DNA from: Lineus longissimus
Lineage: Eukaryota > Nemertea > Pilidiophora > Heteronemertea > Lineidae
Length of the DNA stretch: 64,000 nt
Assembly: GCF_910592395.1 (NCBI RefSeq)
Contig: NC_088324.1
Span: forward strand, 12,674,953-12,738,952
Direction of reading: 5' to 3'
Below the pieces are notes generated by a model. The model was not told where the DNA came from, ran no database searches, and worked only from the letters and a program-made list of their open reading frames with translations. Positions within the stretch are counted from its first letter, which is position 1. Each line of letters begins with the position of its first letter. Positions 21,192 to 32,673 of the stretch are shown here, piece by piece. The translations under genes were made by a program, and so were the position numbers.

Positions 21192-24100
21192 ATGGCGGCG
21201 GTTGGAAATTGGTGGGAGCTCCCCTTGCCTCCCGGTTGGGAGAGAAAATTCGACCCTGGCAGTAATCGATAGTTAGTACCAATAGTAATTGATAAAATCC
21301 ATGTTATGGAGATTCATGACACCAATTTTCAAAGTGAAACTCTGTTCAGAAAGCAGAAAACGCAGCATGTTTATATTTGGGCTGGGCTTTGCTGTGTACA
21401 TTCTGTATACTTTCTGTGTACATTCTGTGTACATGTACATTCTGTGTACATTCTGTGTACATTCTGTGTACAAATGGTAAATGTACAGGGTGGTGCTGGT
21501 GTGTGTGACGTATTTTGTATGTCGTTTGTCGGGTCAAGCACGAATTGTAATTAATGAAAAATATGAAATGAACTGTATAACTGTCTGGAGCATACCCTCT
21601 AAACCGGAGCTCTCTCTTCTTTCTCCTGCCTGGATCCGGGCTCCACCTCGTACAATACAACACTTTTTGGATTTTCGGTCCCGGATCCGGATATGATGAT
21701 CGTGCTGGTACGGTGTGCACACAAATGACATGACCTCTAATGCGTCAGAGGTCATGTCATTTGTACCCAAACCGTACCATCGTCATATCAGTGGGAGCGA
21801 AGTTCTGAAGTGTCGTATTAATCAACTTGTACTAAACAAGTCTTACATGCTCAACTACTTTTTTTGTTTCTTTCCAATTCCATCTTCAGTTTCTTCCTGA
21901 ATCACTCCAACAAACAGACCCAATGGGAGGATCCAAGAATCCAACTCTTCGCACAGCTACAGGTAATTGAAAATCTTAAAAAAACAAGAAACATTTGCCA
22001 CTGGCAAAAGATTGATTAGATAGGTGATGACAAATAAGATTTTTTACATGACACTTGACTTATATTACATAATCTAAGAAGTATTTCTTGGACAACAAGT
22101 ACATATGTAGTTTAAAATTATTGTGCTGAAACAAGGATAGGCCTGATCGGCAGGACAAAGCCAGGCCTACATCGTATAAAGACGTATTGGTGACAACAAT
22201 AGGGAGAAGTTCATTCATCCAGATTCACCACCCCGAATAACAAAGTAATGTACTTTTTCAGCGAAAGGTAGTATCTAAATTCATCTCTGTTTGCAGCAAA
22301 TGGGCTGCATGAAGTCATGGGATTTTTCACTGCCCCCACTGTTGATCTTGATATCTTGGTTTACAAGATAAATGCCCATGTCTGTCTGATTGACTTTGTC
22401 TACCAAAATAACTTGCCTCCTGTTGCTGCAATGCAGCATTAGTTGCATCTGCTATTCATTTTTTAGACATTGTCCCATCACATCTCACATCATTTTCTTC
22501 TGTGTGCTATAGCCTATATCATTTGTGTGAGTGATCCTTTGTTTACTATCTATGCCAACTGAGTTAATTCTATTGCACTATTTCTCAGGCGAACAGGGGC
22601 CAGCAGCCACAGCAACATCACTACAGCCAGGCAGCTCAACATACACAATACCAACAAGCCCAACACCAACCTTCACCCCAACAGCATGCTGCACAACAGT
22701 TACAACCTCAACAGCAACAATATGGTGTGCAACAACGCTCGCCACAGCAACAGCGTGCAACCACTCCGCAACATCAAACTTCTCAACAACACCAGCAACA
22801 CACTTCTCAACACCAACAACAGCACACTACTCAATACCAACAACACACCAGTCAACACCAACACAGTCATCAACACCAACAACACGCCCAACGACACCAA
22901 CAGCAGCTGTCTGGCCAGGGGCAGCGCTCTTCAAGTGGAACGTCACAGCAAGGCCAGGTATTGCAGCAAGGAATGGAATGTTGTCTGGAAGCAAGCATGA
23001 CTAATTGTAATGACCCTGTGCTGGCCCATGGATGTTTGTATCACCGTCTGCCACTGTGTAGTTTCAGTGCAACCGATTATGATCACCAGTTCAGTTGTTA
23101 TCTGCACCATGTGTCCAGGTCGGAAAATGTCGGAACTGGAAGGGACTTCGGAACGACTTTAGAATTCCCGATCGGAAGTATAGGTCTAAGGGGCGAATGA
23201 ATACCGAATAATGAACAAGTAGCCTAACCCTAACCCTAACCCTTTAAACCGATTCACAACTTATATAGTGCGGAGGAACATCCGATCGGTAATTCTAAAG
23301 TTTAGCCGGGACTTCTTGTGGAGAGCTGACTTCCAGTGAATACTGCAGGTTCCTCACACTATCATTATCTTTGACAATGGAGACACAGTCACCAGCACAG
23401 GGTTGTTACTTGGCTAGTTATTTTTCAATTTCATGTTGTTTTGTTCGTAGCACATCTATGATTCCTAGTTTTCTTGAGCTCACTTTTGTTTTCCCTCAGT
23501 CATGTCAGTATTGTCACGGGAGATAGGGAGATTGGACATGAACTATGTTAGTTTAGAAGAATGGTGAAACTGCATGAGGCACCGCCAGATGCATTGGAAT
23601 TTGGAATTCATCGAATAGATAGATTAAACTTTCTAATGTTATTGATTTCCCTTTTATCAATTTATGTAATCAAATGTGGCAAAATGGATATTCCTCAAGC
23701 AGATTCACTGAGCATTTTGGTAAAACTTTTAGCTTGAATCTTTTTTTTGTTTGTGAATTCTAAACTGAATGTTAGAGGTGGTGTAGTTTCAAACATCTGC
23801 ATGTAGCTCTATTAAGAACTTGGAATTGTTGATGATGCTTATTAGTTTCATATCAAGTTCTAATTTTCTGTTTTTCATTTATAGAATGCATTTTCGAAAA
23901 GATTACAGTAATGAAATATTTCAATCTAACTTTTTAATATGCCATTTTCGTTCGCGCAGCCAGATATATTTTACTGAGTAGTTTTCATGCTTCATATCGT
24001 TATGTATTCAGAAAACCCCAGATAAATCACCTTCAGTTATAAATCCTGTGAAACTGTAACAAAGGGGGCCAATTTTTGTTCATCATCATATAACTAGTGT

Positions 24101-27100
24101 CAGCCGCATAATAGTCTGGTTTGATTGATTGAATTTACGTTACATATTACAATGGATGGTTCAGGTTTTGGCAAAGGAATTTAAGACATCGGAGATCAAT
24201 TTTCGTGCTTGAATTTCGTTTTGTAATGAGATGAATGAATCCAATACAGACGTTCCTTCCACCCTGATCATCATTTCCTGTCATATGTGCCAGGTGTCGC
24301 TTCAACCTCGGTATGACATGGTGTACCAACAACAGCAGGTGGTAGCTCGGCAGCCATCGCCCACACGCCAGCCGTCTCCAGCCCGCCAACCATCACCAAC
24401 CCGTCAGCCATCACCAGCCCGTCAACCCTCGCCCGCTAGGTCACCTCATCTATCACAGCCAACCCATCAATATTACCACAACCAAAATTACGTTTCTGAC
24501 CATGAATATGACCAGGAGTTGCAAGCGGAGGTACAGGATACAGATAAGACTCAACATATTGAGCATGATCTAGCTAGAAATACTGATAATGCTATTTTCT
24601 GTTGACATATAGGTTTAGGTATTTCTTGATGTCATGCATGATAGAATAGAACTTGATCCTGAAGCATAGCTTTCAGAATTGATGGAATACATCAATATTG
24701 AGGATGTGAGAGACGACGACCAATGTAATTTAAAGCCCAATATTAGTTATTACCCATGTCTAAGAGTAGACAGTTGGGTGTACTAGATGGCTCCATTCGT
24801 AAACCCAGTCCCTGCATATGACTAATTTTCCTTTTCTTCACAGATTTGAATTCATTTTGTGTTTGTCTGTTGTTGTACTTACCTGATAGTGATAGTCTTT
24901 CTGTATATATTTTGTATTTAACCCAATTTCTGTTCTTTCCTGTGAAGTGATCATCAACAGCATCAAGACAGAAGGCTGTAGATCAGTATGTCTTTTGTGA
25001 AGTTGCTGACATTTTCAGCATATCAAATAAAACATCATAATCCTTGGTGCCATAAGAATTGGACTGAATTGTTGATAATGAAATTGGACAATTTTGGTGT
25101 TGTATTGGTATTGAACAAGAATCTGATGACCATTTCAAAATCCTCTACTGGGGCTCTCGCACAAAAATAAAGCATGACATCCGTCGCTTGTAAAGTAGAT
25201 TTCCTATTCCATTAAATACAGACCGCGACCCAACGAGCCCGTACACCAGAACGCACAGCCGCGCATCCCAAACCTGCCTCGAGTCTCCAGACAGGGGCAC
25301 GTGCTGCTCAGACGCAGCGTAGCCCCCATCTCCATCCCACTGCACAGAACTACGGCTTATCACAGGTAGTAGAGCATGAACATTTTGATATTTGCCAAGT
25401 TTTTCTCGAGTGCATGCACACACTTGCCATTTTTCACCCTTTTTTCCCTAACTACTTTCTCTAAATCGCTGCCAGCTGCGATTATAATCGCTGTTTCGTG
25501 CGGCTAAAAGATCACTCTGGTACCGGTAAAAACTGTAATCATTAGGTTTGATATTGATTGCAGATAGTTGCGATTGCCAATTCTAGTCCCACATCCTGGG
25601 ATGAACCGATATCTTTCATTTCTCTAACCGAATCGATGTTTCTCGCCAAGTTTTCATGCTTGCAAATTTGTCTTTTTTTCTGAATTGTTGAACGATTGCC
25701 GCTTTACATTAACAGCATCGTATTACTTGGATTTGAAAGTTTGGTAGTTTTTCAACTAACTCTAAAATTCTAACATAACAGGGCTTAAAAACGATTCAGA
25801 AAGTTGTTCAGACTGCCAATATTGTCTTCAGTCGTACTGACTGAATTCACCCGAAACAAATATCGCTTCCTCTGCCCAATTAACCCAGTCAACAAATACC
25901 CTGGTGTTGTAAATGCATGCTATGTAGTTGTTGGCTGTTTCCATTGCATGATACTTCTTCATTTATGTTCGTCCAATGCTAACTTGTTCATTATGTTTGC
26001 TACAAATCACAGTATCTTGGGACAAATATGTTTTATGTTGCAGTACTGAAGTTCAACTTCACACTCTTTTGCACTGCACCTCTATGTAGAAAGGCAAGAA
26101 GGGGACTGATATTTCAAAGTAATGAATCTTCTCCTTCCTTACAGACGTCATTCAGGCCCCTCCGCTTTCATGTAACCCTTGTCCAGACCTGCATGCTCAT
26201 TGTGTGTTTTTCTGTTACCTGTGTAGAATCAATATGAAACCAACAAGACCTGGTCCAAAGGGAATTTTGCGCATCCCAAGCCTGCGTTGACCCGCCCATA
26301 TGTCCAATCCTCAGGCGGCATTCAAATGCAGGAGGAGGTACATTTTTTGGTTGTTTGCTTGGAAGCTTCATAGATTTGGGGTTCCCATGCATCATGTTTC
26401 AAGATGATAAAAAGTCTGCGTAATTTGTGATGAGAATTTGTTTATATCGTGGCCCTCTTGAAATGCTTGTGTGTACAATACGTGTTATTCGCAAGGAGCG
26501 CTAGCGGTAGCTTCATGCTCATATAAACAGAAACAGCCATGTGTCTATTTACTGTAAAAGTTGCATTGAGTTGCCACCGCATGAAATCAACTTTTATGAG
26601 ACAGTATAGTAGACTTGATGTGTAAACATTTATGACTAACTAGCACCACTTTTCGAGACTTAGAAGTATCTACACTAGCATTTCCTACAGGCCTTGATAA
26701 ACACATTCACATTCACACCTTTAGCAATATTGCCTCCACATATGTGGTGTTGCCCATAAAAAATTGTGTTGCATGGGAACTCCGTCATCTTCTCGTAGAT
26801 TGGGCTGCAGGCTTAGGTTTAGAATTCTAGCTACATATACCATTCGGGATATACTAGAGGAAGAGAGATCATCTAGCCGTGGCTACTTGGTTGGCCAAAC
26901 TCGAGAAATATGATAGTTTTATTCTAGGATTAGCCTTTTGCTTACAATGCAACAGTGAACAGAATATTAAACGTCTCTTTGTTGAAGAAGTCAAAAGTCT
27001 AGTTGGTACGTCGAGATAATGCTGCTTATTGTACTGCAACCAGTGTATTGAAACTATACAGCTATTGACTTAGTTTCTTTTGATACTGTACTCATATAAC

Positions 27101-30100
27101 TAGAGTTTGGGAAAATTTGGCGCGACATTTTTAATGTCAAACTAGCCCTTAGGAACATCCATTGTCTGCATGCTTTTGAAACAAAAATGTGATTTAAAAA
27201 ATAATTTTCATGGTACACCGTACATTTTAAATTTTTCACAGTTGAAAATTTGTGCTTGTAATTTCATGTTTGATGTGTTATGCTATTCTTGGCCACTGCT
27301 CGTTTTGTACTGCAGTCTGTGTGTGTTTTCTAAACTATTTGACGCACAATCTCTTTCAGCTGAGCCATGTTGAGACTGAGGAGAGTTCAGATGATGTAAG
27401 TGTGAAGTGGTCTTTTACGTCGGGTTGGTTTTGACCTGGCTGTGCCAAGATTTGGTACGGTAGACCGTTTGTAAACCCAACACTAGGGAAGCGGAAGATA
27501 AAGTTAAAGTTCAGACTATATCAGCAAAGTCCGGATCTAGTAATATGTATTGTTTGGATGGATTCATCTGTACAAAAATTTGGTTAGAGTTAAATTTTGT
27601 GAGCTGAGTAATGAATCTCATCGACACTGGTACTCTCAATGTTGTTCTAGCCCGACTGAAGTAAACCTGGCTGATCTTTTGCTCTTCAGGAGACGAGCTT
27701 CATCTCAACTGATCCTTTCGAATTCAACAAACTCCATGGCATGTTCCCCACAGCTCCCGAGGGACTCATCAAGAAAGTTCTTGCCAAGTAAGTTATCGCT
27801 GCACTTCCAAAAATTCTCCCTTACACATAAATACAGCCATTATATTAGGATGCATCTATATTGGATCACAAATAGTACCCTACAGAGGCATCTTAAAGTT
27901 GTGAAGCCAGGGTCAATACTCCTCTTGTGACTAAGTGTTCGTGATAGTAATTTGTAAACAGTTGTGAATTGAAAATGAAACTTTATCTCTCATTCAACTT
28001 TTTAGGAATCATAACGATCACAACCGCTCGGTGTATGAGCTTCAGCAGTGTGGCTACCAGACCAGCCAAGGCGCTCGGGCTACCAACACGGCTCAGAAAG
28101 TAGCCATCATCAAACGCCTCAAGCAAAGCTTCCCGCAGGCTGATCAGGAGATGTTGGATGATGTACTATCTCAGTAAGCTTATATTTACTCCTGGAACTA
28201 TCGTCGTCAAGTGGAGCATGGTCGAGTGCTCTTTAAGGTGTCCAACTCTCAATCCAAGGGTCATGGGTTCAAATGCATGGGTCCGATCTGTCCTTCACCA
28301 GTCAGACTCAGGTTACTGCTGAAATGATGGCAGGTACAGACCCTGGTCAGTGAAAAGTTTGATAAAAGCGGTCACTATTTTCTTTTGTCCTCATTCCAAA
28401 AAGTTTCATTTTGTTCTGCGCTGTTAAAGAGAGCTGGCCTTGGTTTTATTACAGATGTGGGGGTGATGAACAAAAGGCTCGACGCCAACTTGCAAGCTTG
28501 GGATATACTTCTCGGGGTACCCAAGAACCCAAGCGGACTGTTTCCCCTGCACGCCCTGTACACAGAGAGCCATCACCACCTAGGATATCGGAGGCAGACA
28601 AGCGAAGAAGTGAGTAATTGATTTGAACCACTCTATTGTTTATTGTGTCTAACTTGGCCTCACTTTGTCAATAGGACATACTTTTTTTATTTATTTCAAT
28701 CTAGTCTCACCAAACATTGCAGCTAAGACAGAGTAGAGGTTGCATGTGCAACCAAGTGGACATCAATTTAGAGACCTGTGATGGGAAAACACAACCATGA
28801 GAAAACATGTACCTTTCACATTTTCAGTGTTCAGTAAATTTGAACATGATTTCAAGGCCCACCCAAAAAGTATCATTCAGATGGCTCTAGACGCCTCAGG
28901 TTATGACGAGACGAAGACCAGGATACTTCTACAGTCTATGGAATCTCCAAAGGAAAGGGCAAGAACGAGCCGCAATGAAATGTCTCCAAGTCGTGCTACA
29001 GGATCTGCAGAGTCGAGTAGGCAAGGTGCGTTGAGTTGGTCCTTGCTGGTATTTAGTTGCAACTCATACTTTTAGCTTGCGTTGTGCTTTTGTGTTGATT
29101 GACATCTGGTAATTGTTGTTGAGTATAAAATCCAGGAAAGTTACATTCTTGGCTTATACAAATGCTTTGCAGCTATATCTCATACAATATTCGGATCTGT
29201 GGATGTTAATTCTTCACTCTTTGTGATAATTTTATAATTTGCTCTTTCAGAACCTGCCTCTGTTTCTGGTGTTGTCGTTACTGTCACGACTCCAGACACC
29301 ATCTCTAGACCTGGGTAAGTATTCGAGGGATACTTTTACCCTTGAAGAAGCTATCAGAATACATTTAGAAGAAACATTATTTCGGCTGATTAAATTATTT
29401 CTTCAAGAAGAGTACCGTAGTGGACTGAATTACAATTGTTGTTTTCCATCAATTTTTACAGAACTTCCTCCTCAACTATTTCGTCAAGCATAGCTGGTTC
29501 TCGCCCAAGCTCGGCTCAAACGCGCCCAAGCTCTGCTGACCGGCGCCCAAGCCCCAGCAAACAAGGAAAACGACAGCAACAACCCAAACCTCAGAAGGAA
29601 CGCAGACAGCCGGCTAAACAGACACAACCTCAGCAACCAAAATCGAGGAGACAGCGAGAAACGACGAGGACTGAGACACGGCCTGCAAGAGCCCCAAGGA
29701 TGCCCGAGCGTCCTGCATATGTCTCACCTCTGAGGTCTAAACCCAATGGGCCGGATGCTATGTTAGTTCAGGGACCCTCAAAGGACAATCTACTGTAAGT
29801 CTAGAAGTTTTGTGTTGATAGCAAATTCTGTCAGTCGTATTAAAAGGGCAGGGCAGATAGATATTTGATCCTGATCTATTACTTGTTTGACCTCACTCGG
29901 AACAATGAACTTATGAATACACCTGAATTGCGTATGACAATGATTGCATTGAATCTGGAAGGTGTTCTTTTTGTCTTGAATACCAAAGTAGATGTCGTGG
30001 CATCCATTGCCTGTTCAAATATCAAGTGCTTAAGATGGATCTATTTACTTTTTCAGGACTGATTATGTTCAGGAGCACGGTCACCAGTCGGATCTTGCCA

Positions 30101-30228
30101 AGGGACCGGATAGGAGCAACCTGATTAGGTATACTGGGTTATTAAGTGAAGGACCCCAGGACTCAAACAGAGAAGGACCCAACCCAGATCTTGTACAGGG
30201 ACCGGTGAACCTTAGTAGGACTGATTAG
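21192..30228 (+). CDS. WW-domain protein with three CUE/UBA-like repeats (14 exons, unrecognised family)
   Basis: I joined 14 exons by splice site and phase: 21192-21271, 21890-21962, 22589-22957, 24294-24530, 25222-25365, 26227-26337, 27360-27395, 27690-27787, 28006-28173, 28455-28609, 28828-29025, 29251-29314, 29462-29794, 30057-30228. All introns are GT-AG, the frame stays open, and the protein is 745 aa. Exons 1 and 2 together make a WW domain (about 11-43: LPPGW, then YFF, then TQWEDP; W16 and W39). A Q/H-rich region (52-174) and RQPSPx repeats follow. Three helical repeats of CUE/UBA type lie at about 363-400 (LHGMFP...LQQCGY), 421-456 (LKQSFP...LASLGY) and 494-528 (HDFKAHP...LLQSM). 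The tail is basic and disordered, with GPxxxN-type repeats. WW domains bind proline motifs and CUE/UBA folds often bind ubiquitin, so a ubiquitin-linked adaptor is plausible but is inference. Exon 1 and the ATG rest on the WW reconstruction. Confidence 0.82.
21394..21474 (+). repeat. 12-bp minisatellite (TGTGTACATTCT)
   Basis: The unit TGTGTACATTCT and its variants (one with TACATGTACATTC) repeat about six to seven times in intron 1 of the WW/CUE gene. It opens spurious frames on both strands. Confidence 0.85.
21690..21790. mobile_element. hairpin element (MITE-like) in intron 1
   Basis: An 18-bp perfect inverted repeat (ACAAATGACATGACCTCT at 21721-21738 against 21747-21764) surrounds an 8-nt loop. 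Pairing extends with mismatches through GGTACGGT and ATGATG to about 21690 and 21787. It is foldback-shaped with no coding capacity. Confidence 0.6.
23156..23301. mobile_element. inverted-repeat element enclosing telomere-like repeats
   Basis: The arms at 23156-23176 (ACTTTAGAATTCCCGATCGGA) and 23281-23301 are reverse complements with one mismatch. The interior holds the telomere-type block at 23223-23243. It lies in an intron of the WW/CUE gene. Confidence 0.6.
23223..23243 (+). repeat. interstitial telomeric repeat (CCCTAA)n
   Basis: Just over three units of CCCTAA, the TTAGGG-type animal telomere repeat in reverse. The tract is short, lies within an intron and inside an inverted-repeat element, so it is not a chromosome end. 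Confidence 0.85.
24345..24440 (+). repeat. coding tandem repeat, RQPSPx units of 18 bp
   Basis: Exon 4 of the WW/CUE gene encodes five consecutive RQPSP(A/T) hexapeptides. Synonymous changes between units (CGC/CGT, CAG/CAA, TCA/TCG/TCT) show that the peptide has been kept while the DNA drifted. SPxR-type serines are possible proline-directed phosphorylation sites. Confidence 0.85.
28205..28330 (+). mobile_element. tRNA-derived SINE-like sequence
   Basis: An A-box-like TGGTCGAGTGC (28219-28229) and a B-box-like GGTTCAAATGC (28266-28276) are spaced as in a tRNA gene. The intervening text CCAACTCTCAATCC resembles a tRNA-Leu/Ser-type anticodon arm and variable loop. The cloverleaf is imperfect, so this is a SINE head and not a gene. 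It lies in an intron of the WW/CUE gene. Confidence 0.6.
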
Positions 30229-30991
30229 AATATTGTGTGATTGAAGTCAGTACGTTCAGATATCTGCCTTCGCTTTGCATAACTTTGATGTGTTCAATAT
30301 GATTGTAGACCTACATGTATGATTACTATCACTCTGTCATGATATCCAGTGTATAGATTTCAATTTAACTTTGAATTGTCTAACTTATTGCTTAGGCTTG
30401 ATGAAATATTTCCTGTTTAGTAAATCAAATAATGAACACATTTTGAAATTGGATATGTAGACTAGTGTGTACATACATTGATAAAAAAATTTCATTTAAC
30501 TTTAAGTCAGCCAAGAGTTTCCAAGCAAAAAGCAGTGAACTATCGATGCATTTGGCATATTCTGTGCCAAAGCAGCATGTGTTTGCATTATTGTACATTA
30601 TTGTTATTTATGTTAACTTCTCCATTAGTTTCCAATACATTGTGTATATGAGTATTTTATACTGTTTCTATTTAGTAAGATATCATTGCTTTTGGCAATG
30701 GTCTTTATTTATCTATAAAAATTGCAAGTATTTTCATGTATATCAATATTATCCTATTATAAGTGTAATTGTATGTATTGTTGTTGAAAGTGTGTCTTAA
30801 AGTCAAGCTGAGAAAACCTCCCATGTGTTAAAGATGGTGCCCAAGCCGGGATAGCCTTTTTTGTTGGGAATAGAGGGAATTGTGCAGGGGTTAGTCTTTA
30901 GCTCTACCAATGAATGAAGTCCATAAAAGAAAATAGAATAATAGATGTACATGTACTTAAATGTTGTTTGTCCTGTGTAGAAAATGGTGTC

Positions 30992-30997
30992 AATAAA
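30992..30997 (+). terminator. poly(A) signal, probable end of the WW/CUE mRNA
   Basis: AATAAA in the plus strand, about 760 bp past the stop codon at 30228. It is the first canonical signal on this strand after the stop. Confidence 0.55.
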
Positions 30998-31014
30998 TTT
31001 ATGTAAGTGTAATC

Positions 31015-31593
31015 CATCTTTGTTCTGCATTTTTTTCTCAGCTTTCAGTTGCATGAGGTTAAATAACCCCTCAAATGATGTCATCTGAGTCCCAGGTCCA
31101 CAAGCCTCTTGTTTATATCTCTGCAAAATTATTGTCCCAGTTTTACATTATTGGATTCCTTAGTGTTCATCACCTATGAAATAAGGATAGTCGTGCCTCC
31201 GTGTTTATCTTGGATCAATACCTTTGGTGGGACAAGATCAATGAGTTTGATAAACAACTAGCTGATGAATTATTTGGTCTGCCATCATGGAATGCGGACA
31301 ATCTGAGAGATTGCTTTTGATGCACCCATTGCGTTAAATGATGCAGGACAATCGCTAGCTGTTTTCTAAATGAATAATTTCGCTGCATGTAAAACTAAAG
31401 GTAACCCAATGTTGGTTATATTATATTACAGTGCCTTATTCAGTGTCCATATTTTTGAGATTGTGAAAGGCAGTGCACATATTTTTGAGATTGTGAAAGG
31501 CAGCGCACATATTCGTTGGGGAGTGGATATTCCATTTAGGACAAATAAATAAGCAATTCGTAAAGAAGGATTCCAGTTCAGGCTCAACCGAAT
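31015..31593. other. spacer between the WW/CUE gene and the GPCR
   Basis: The spacer is noncoding. It should hold the GPCR promoter and 5'UTR. A 30-bp unit starting CATATTTTTGAGATTG is duplicated head to tail at 31448-31507, about 90 bp before the GPCR start codon. An upstream 5'UTR exon cannot be excluded. Confidence 0.5.
31448..31507 (+). repeat. 30-bp tandem duplication upstream of the GPCR
   Basis: Two copies of a 30-bp unit (CATATTTTTGAGATTG...CAGTGCA, then ...CAGCGCA) differ by a single base. The last base ends 86 bp before the GPCR ATG, so they probably lie in its 5'UTR or core promoter. Confidence 0.85.
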
Positions 31594-32673
31594 ATGACAA
31601 ACGATACATCTCCAAATGTAACGGAAACTACAAAAGAGCCGGAGGTGATTCTGATGGAAAACTTGACCAGAGCAGTTCAACTCTATGTCCCACCTGTGAT
31701 TATTGTCCTTGGTGTGGTTGGGAACATCCTAGCCTACATGGTGATGCGACAGCCACAATATGACCGTTCCTCGTCTTCATACTTCATGAAGGTGCTAGCC
31801 ATCCTGGACACAATCATTTTGGTGGTACGGTACCTCCAGAGATACATCTATATGGTAAATCCGACCCTTGTGTGGGAGAAAAATCAAATTGCTACTATTT
31901 TCTGTAAGGAGTTCTTATTCATTACGTTCTTTTTCATGAATTTGACCCATTGGGTTTTGGCAGTGATGGCTGTTGACCGTCTCATTGGAATTATGTTCCC
32001 ACTGAAGGCGCTCGTGTGGTGCTCCGTGAAGCGATCTCGTGCATATATCATTGGTCTCGCCATAGTCTTCGGTGTTGTCCATTTTCCAGTTTGGTGGAAG
32101 GAGTATGATGATAGGAGGGGAACAACATTGCGTACACTTTGTCAGATCAGTGGAATATTTGCCTGGTACAATGATGTGAATGAAGACATTTATTATTTCG
32201 GTGGATATTTCGCACCTGTCCTTGTCCTTCTTGTGGCAAACATTGGAATCGTCATATCTGTTAAGAAGTCTGGTAGACGGCGAAACACCATGACAACAAA
32301 TATGCAAGGATACAACCAAAAACAAAATGACAAGGAAAGGCACATTCTAATCATGCTTATGCTGGTAACTTGGGCATTCATTTTCTTCCTCCTGCCACTT
32401 GTTTGGGATTATTTCTTCTGGGAGGTTTGGAAGCCTCTGAAACTTGAGGGGAAAGTTGTTGCCATAAGACTGAGTTTGTACGAGTGTCTTAGGGTTTGGC
32501 AGATGTTCAACCATGCAGCCAATTTCTACCTGTACTGTTTGGGATGTGAGCGGTTCCGCCGTCACCTCCATAGGACATTGTTCGGACACTGCTGCCAAGG
32601 ACAATCCTCTGAAGTCAAGACACTCAAATACGTACGTAGTATCTCGGGTTCTCTCGGGAAAGATGTGTCTTAG
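31594..32673 (+). CDS. class A peptide GPCR, FMRFamide-receptor-like orphan
   Basis: The intronless gene encodes 359 aa with seven hydrophobic segments. The N-terminus has three N-glycosylation sites (NDT at 3, NVT at 8, NLT at 23) and no signal peptide. Landmarks: TM1 GN (N44), TM2 LAILD (D72), the TM3-ECL2 cysteine pair C104/C183, DRL at 128-130 in place of DRY, a TM6 FIFFLLP where CWxP is usual, and TM7 NHAANFYLY where most class A receptors have NPxxY. The last pattern (NxxNFxxY) is frequent in invertebrate FMRFamide/myosuppressin-like and related orphan receptors. Helix 8 starts CERFRRHL, with a CC pair near 333 as a possible palmitoylation site. The ligand is not predictable. It should act at the plasma membrane through a G protein. 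Confidence 0.9.
   Translation: MTNDTSPNVTETTKEPEVILMENLTRAVQLYVPPVIIVLGVVGNILAYMVMRQPQYDRSSSSYFMKVLAILDTIILVVRYLQRYIYMVNPTLVWEKNQIATIFCKEFLFITFFFMNLTHWVLAVMAVDRLIGIMFPLKALVWCSVKRSRAYIIGLAIVFGVVHFPVWWKEYDDRRGTTLRTLCQISGIFAWYNDVNEDIYYFGGYFAPVLVLLVANIGIVISVKKSGRRRNTMTTNMQGYNQKQNDKERHILIMLMLVTWAFIFFLLPLVWDYFFWEVWKPLKLEGKVVAIRLSLYECLRVWQMFNHAANFYLYCLGCERFRRHLHRTLFGHCCQGQSSEVKTLKYVRSISGSLGKDVS

Noticed and set aside
21273-21720. Cys/Val/Tyr-rich frames on both strands
   Set aside because: They come from translating the 12-bp TGTGTACATTCT minisatellite.
22531-23004. 157-codon frame (Thr/Pro-rich) and a 104-codon Asn-rich frame
   Set aside because: They are alternative readings of the CAA/CAC-rich exon 22589-22957. 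The Q/H-rich frame is the one that keeps phase with the WW exon before it and the RQPSP exon after it.
23223-23243. Chromosome end
   Set aside because: Only about three CCCTAA units within an intron; unique gene sequence continues on both sides.
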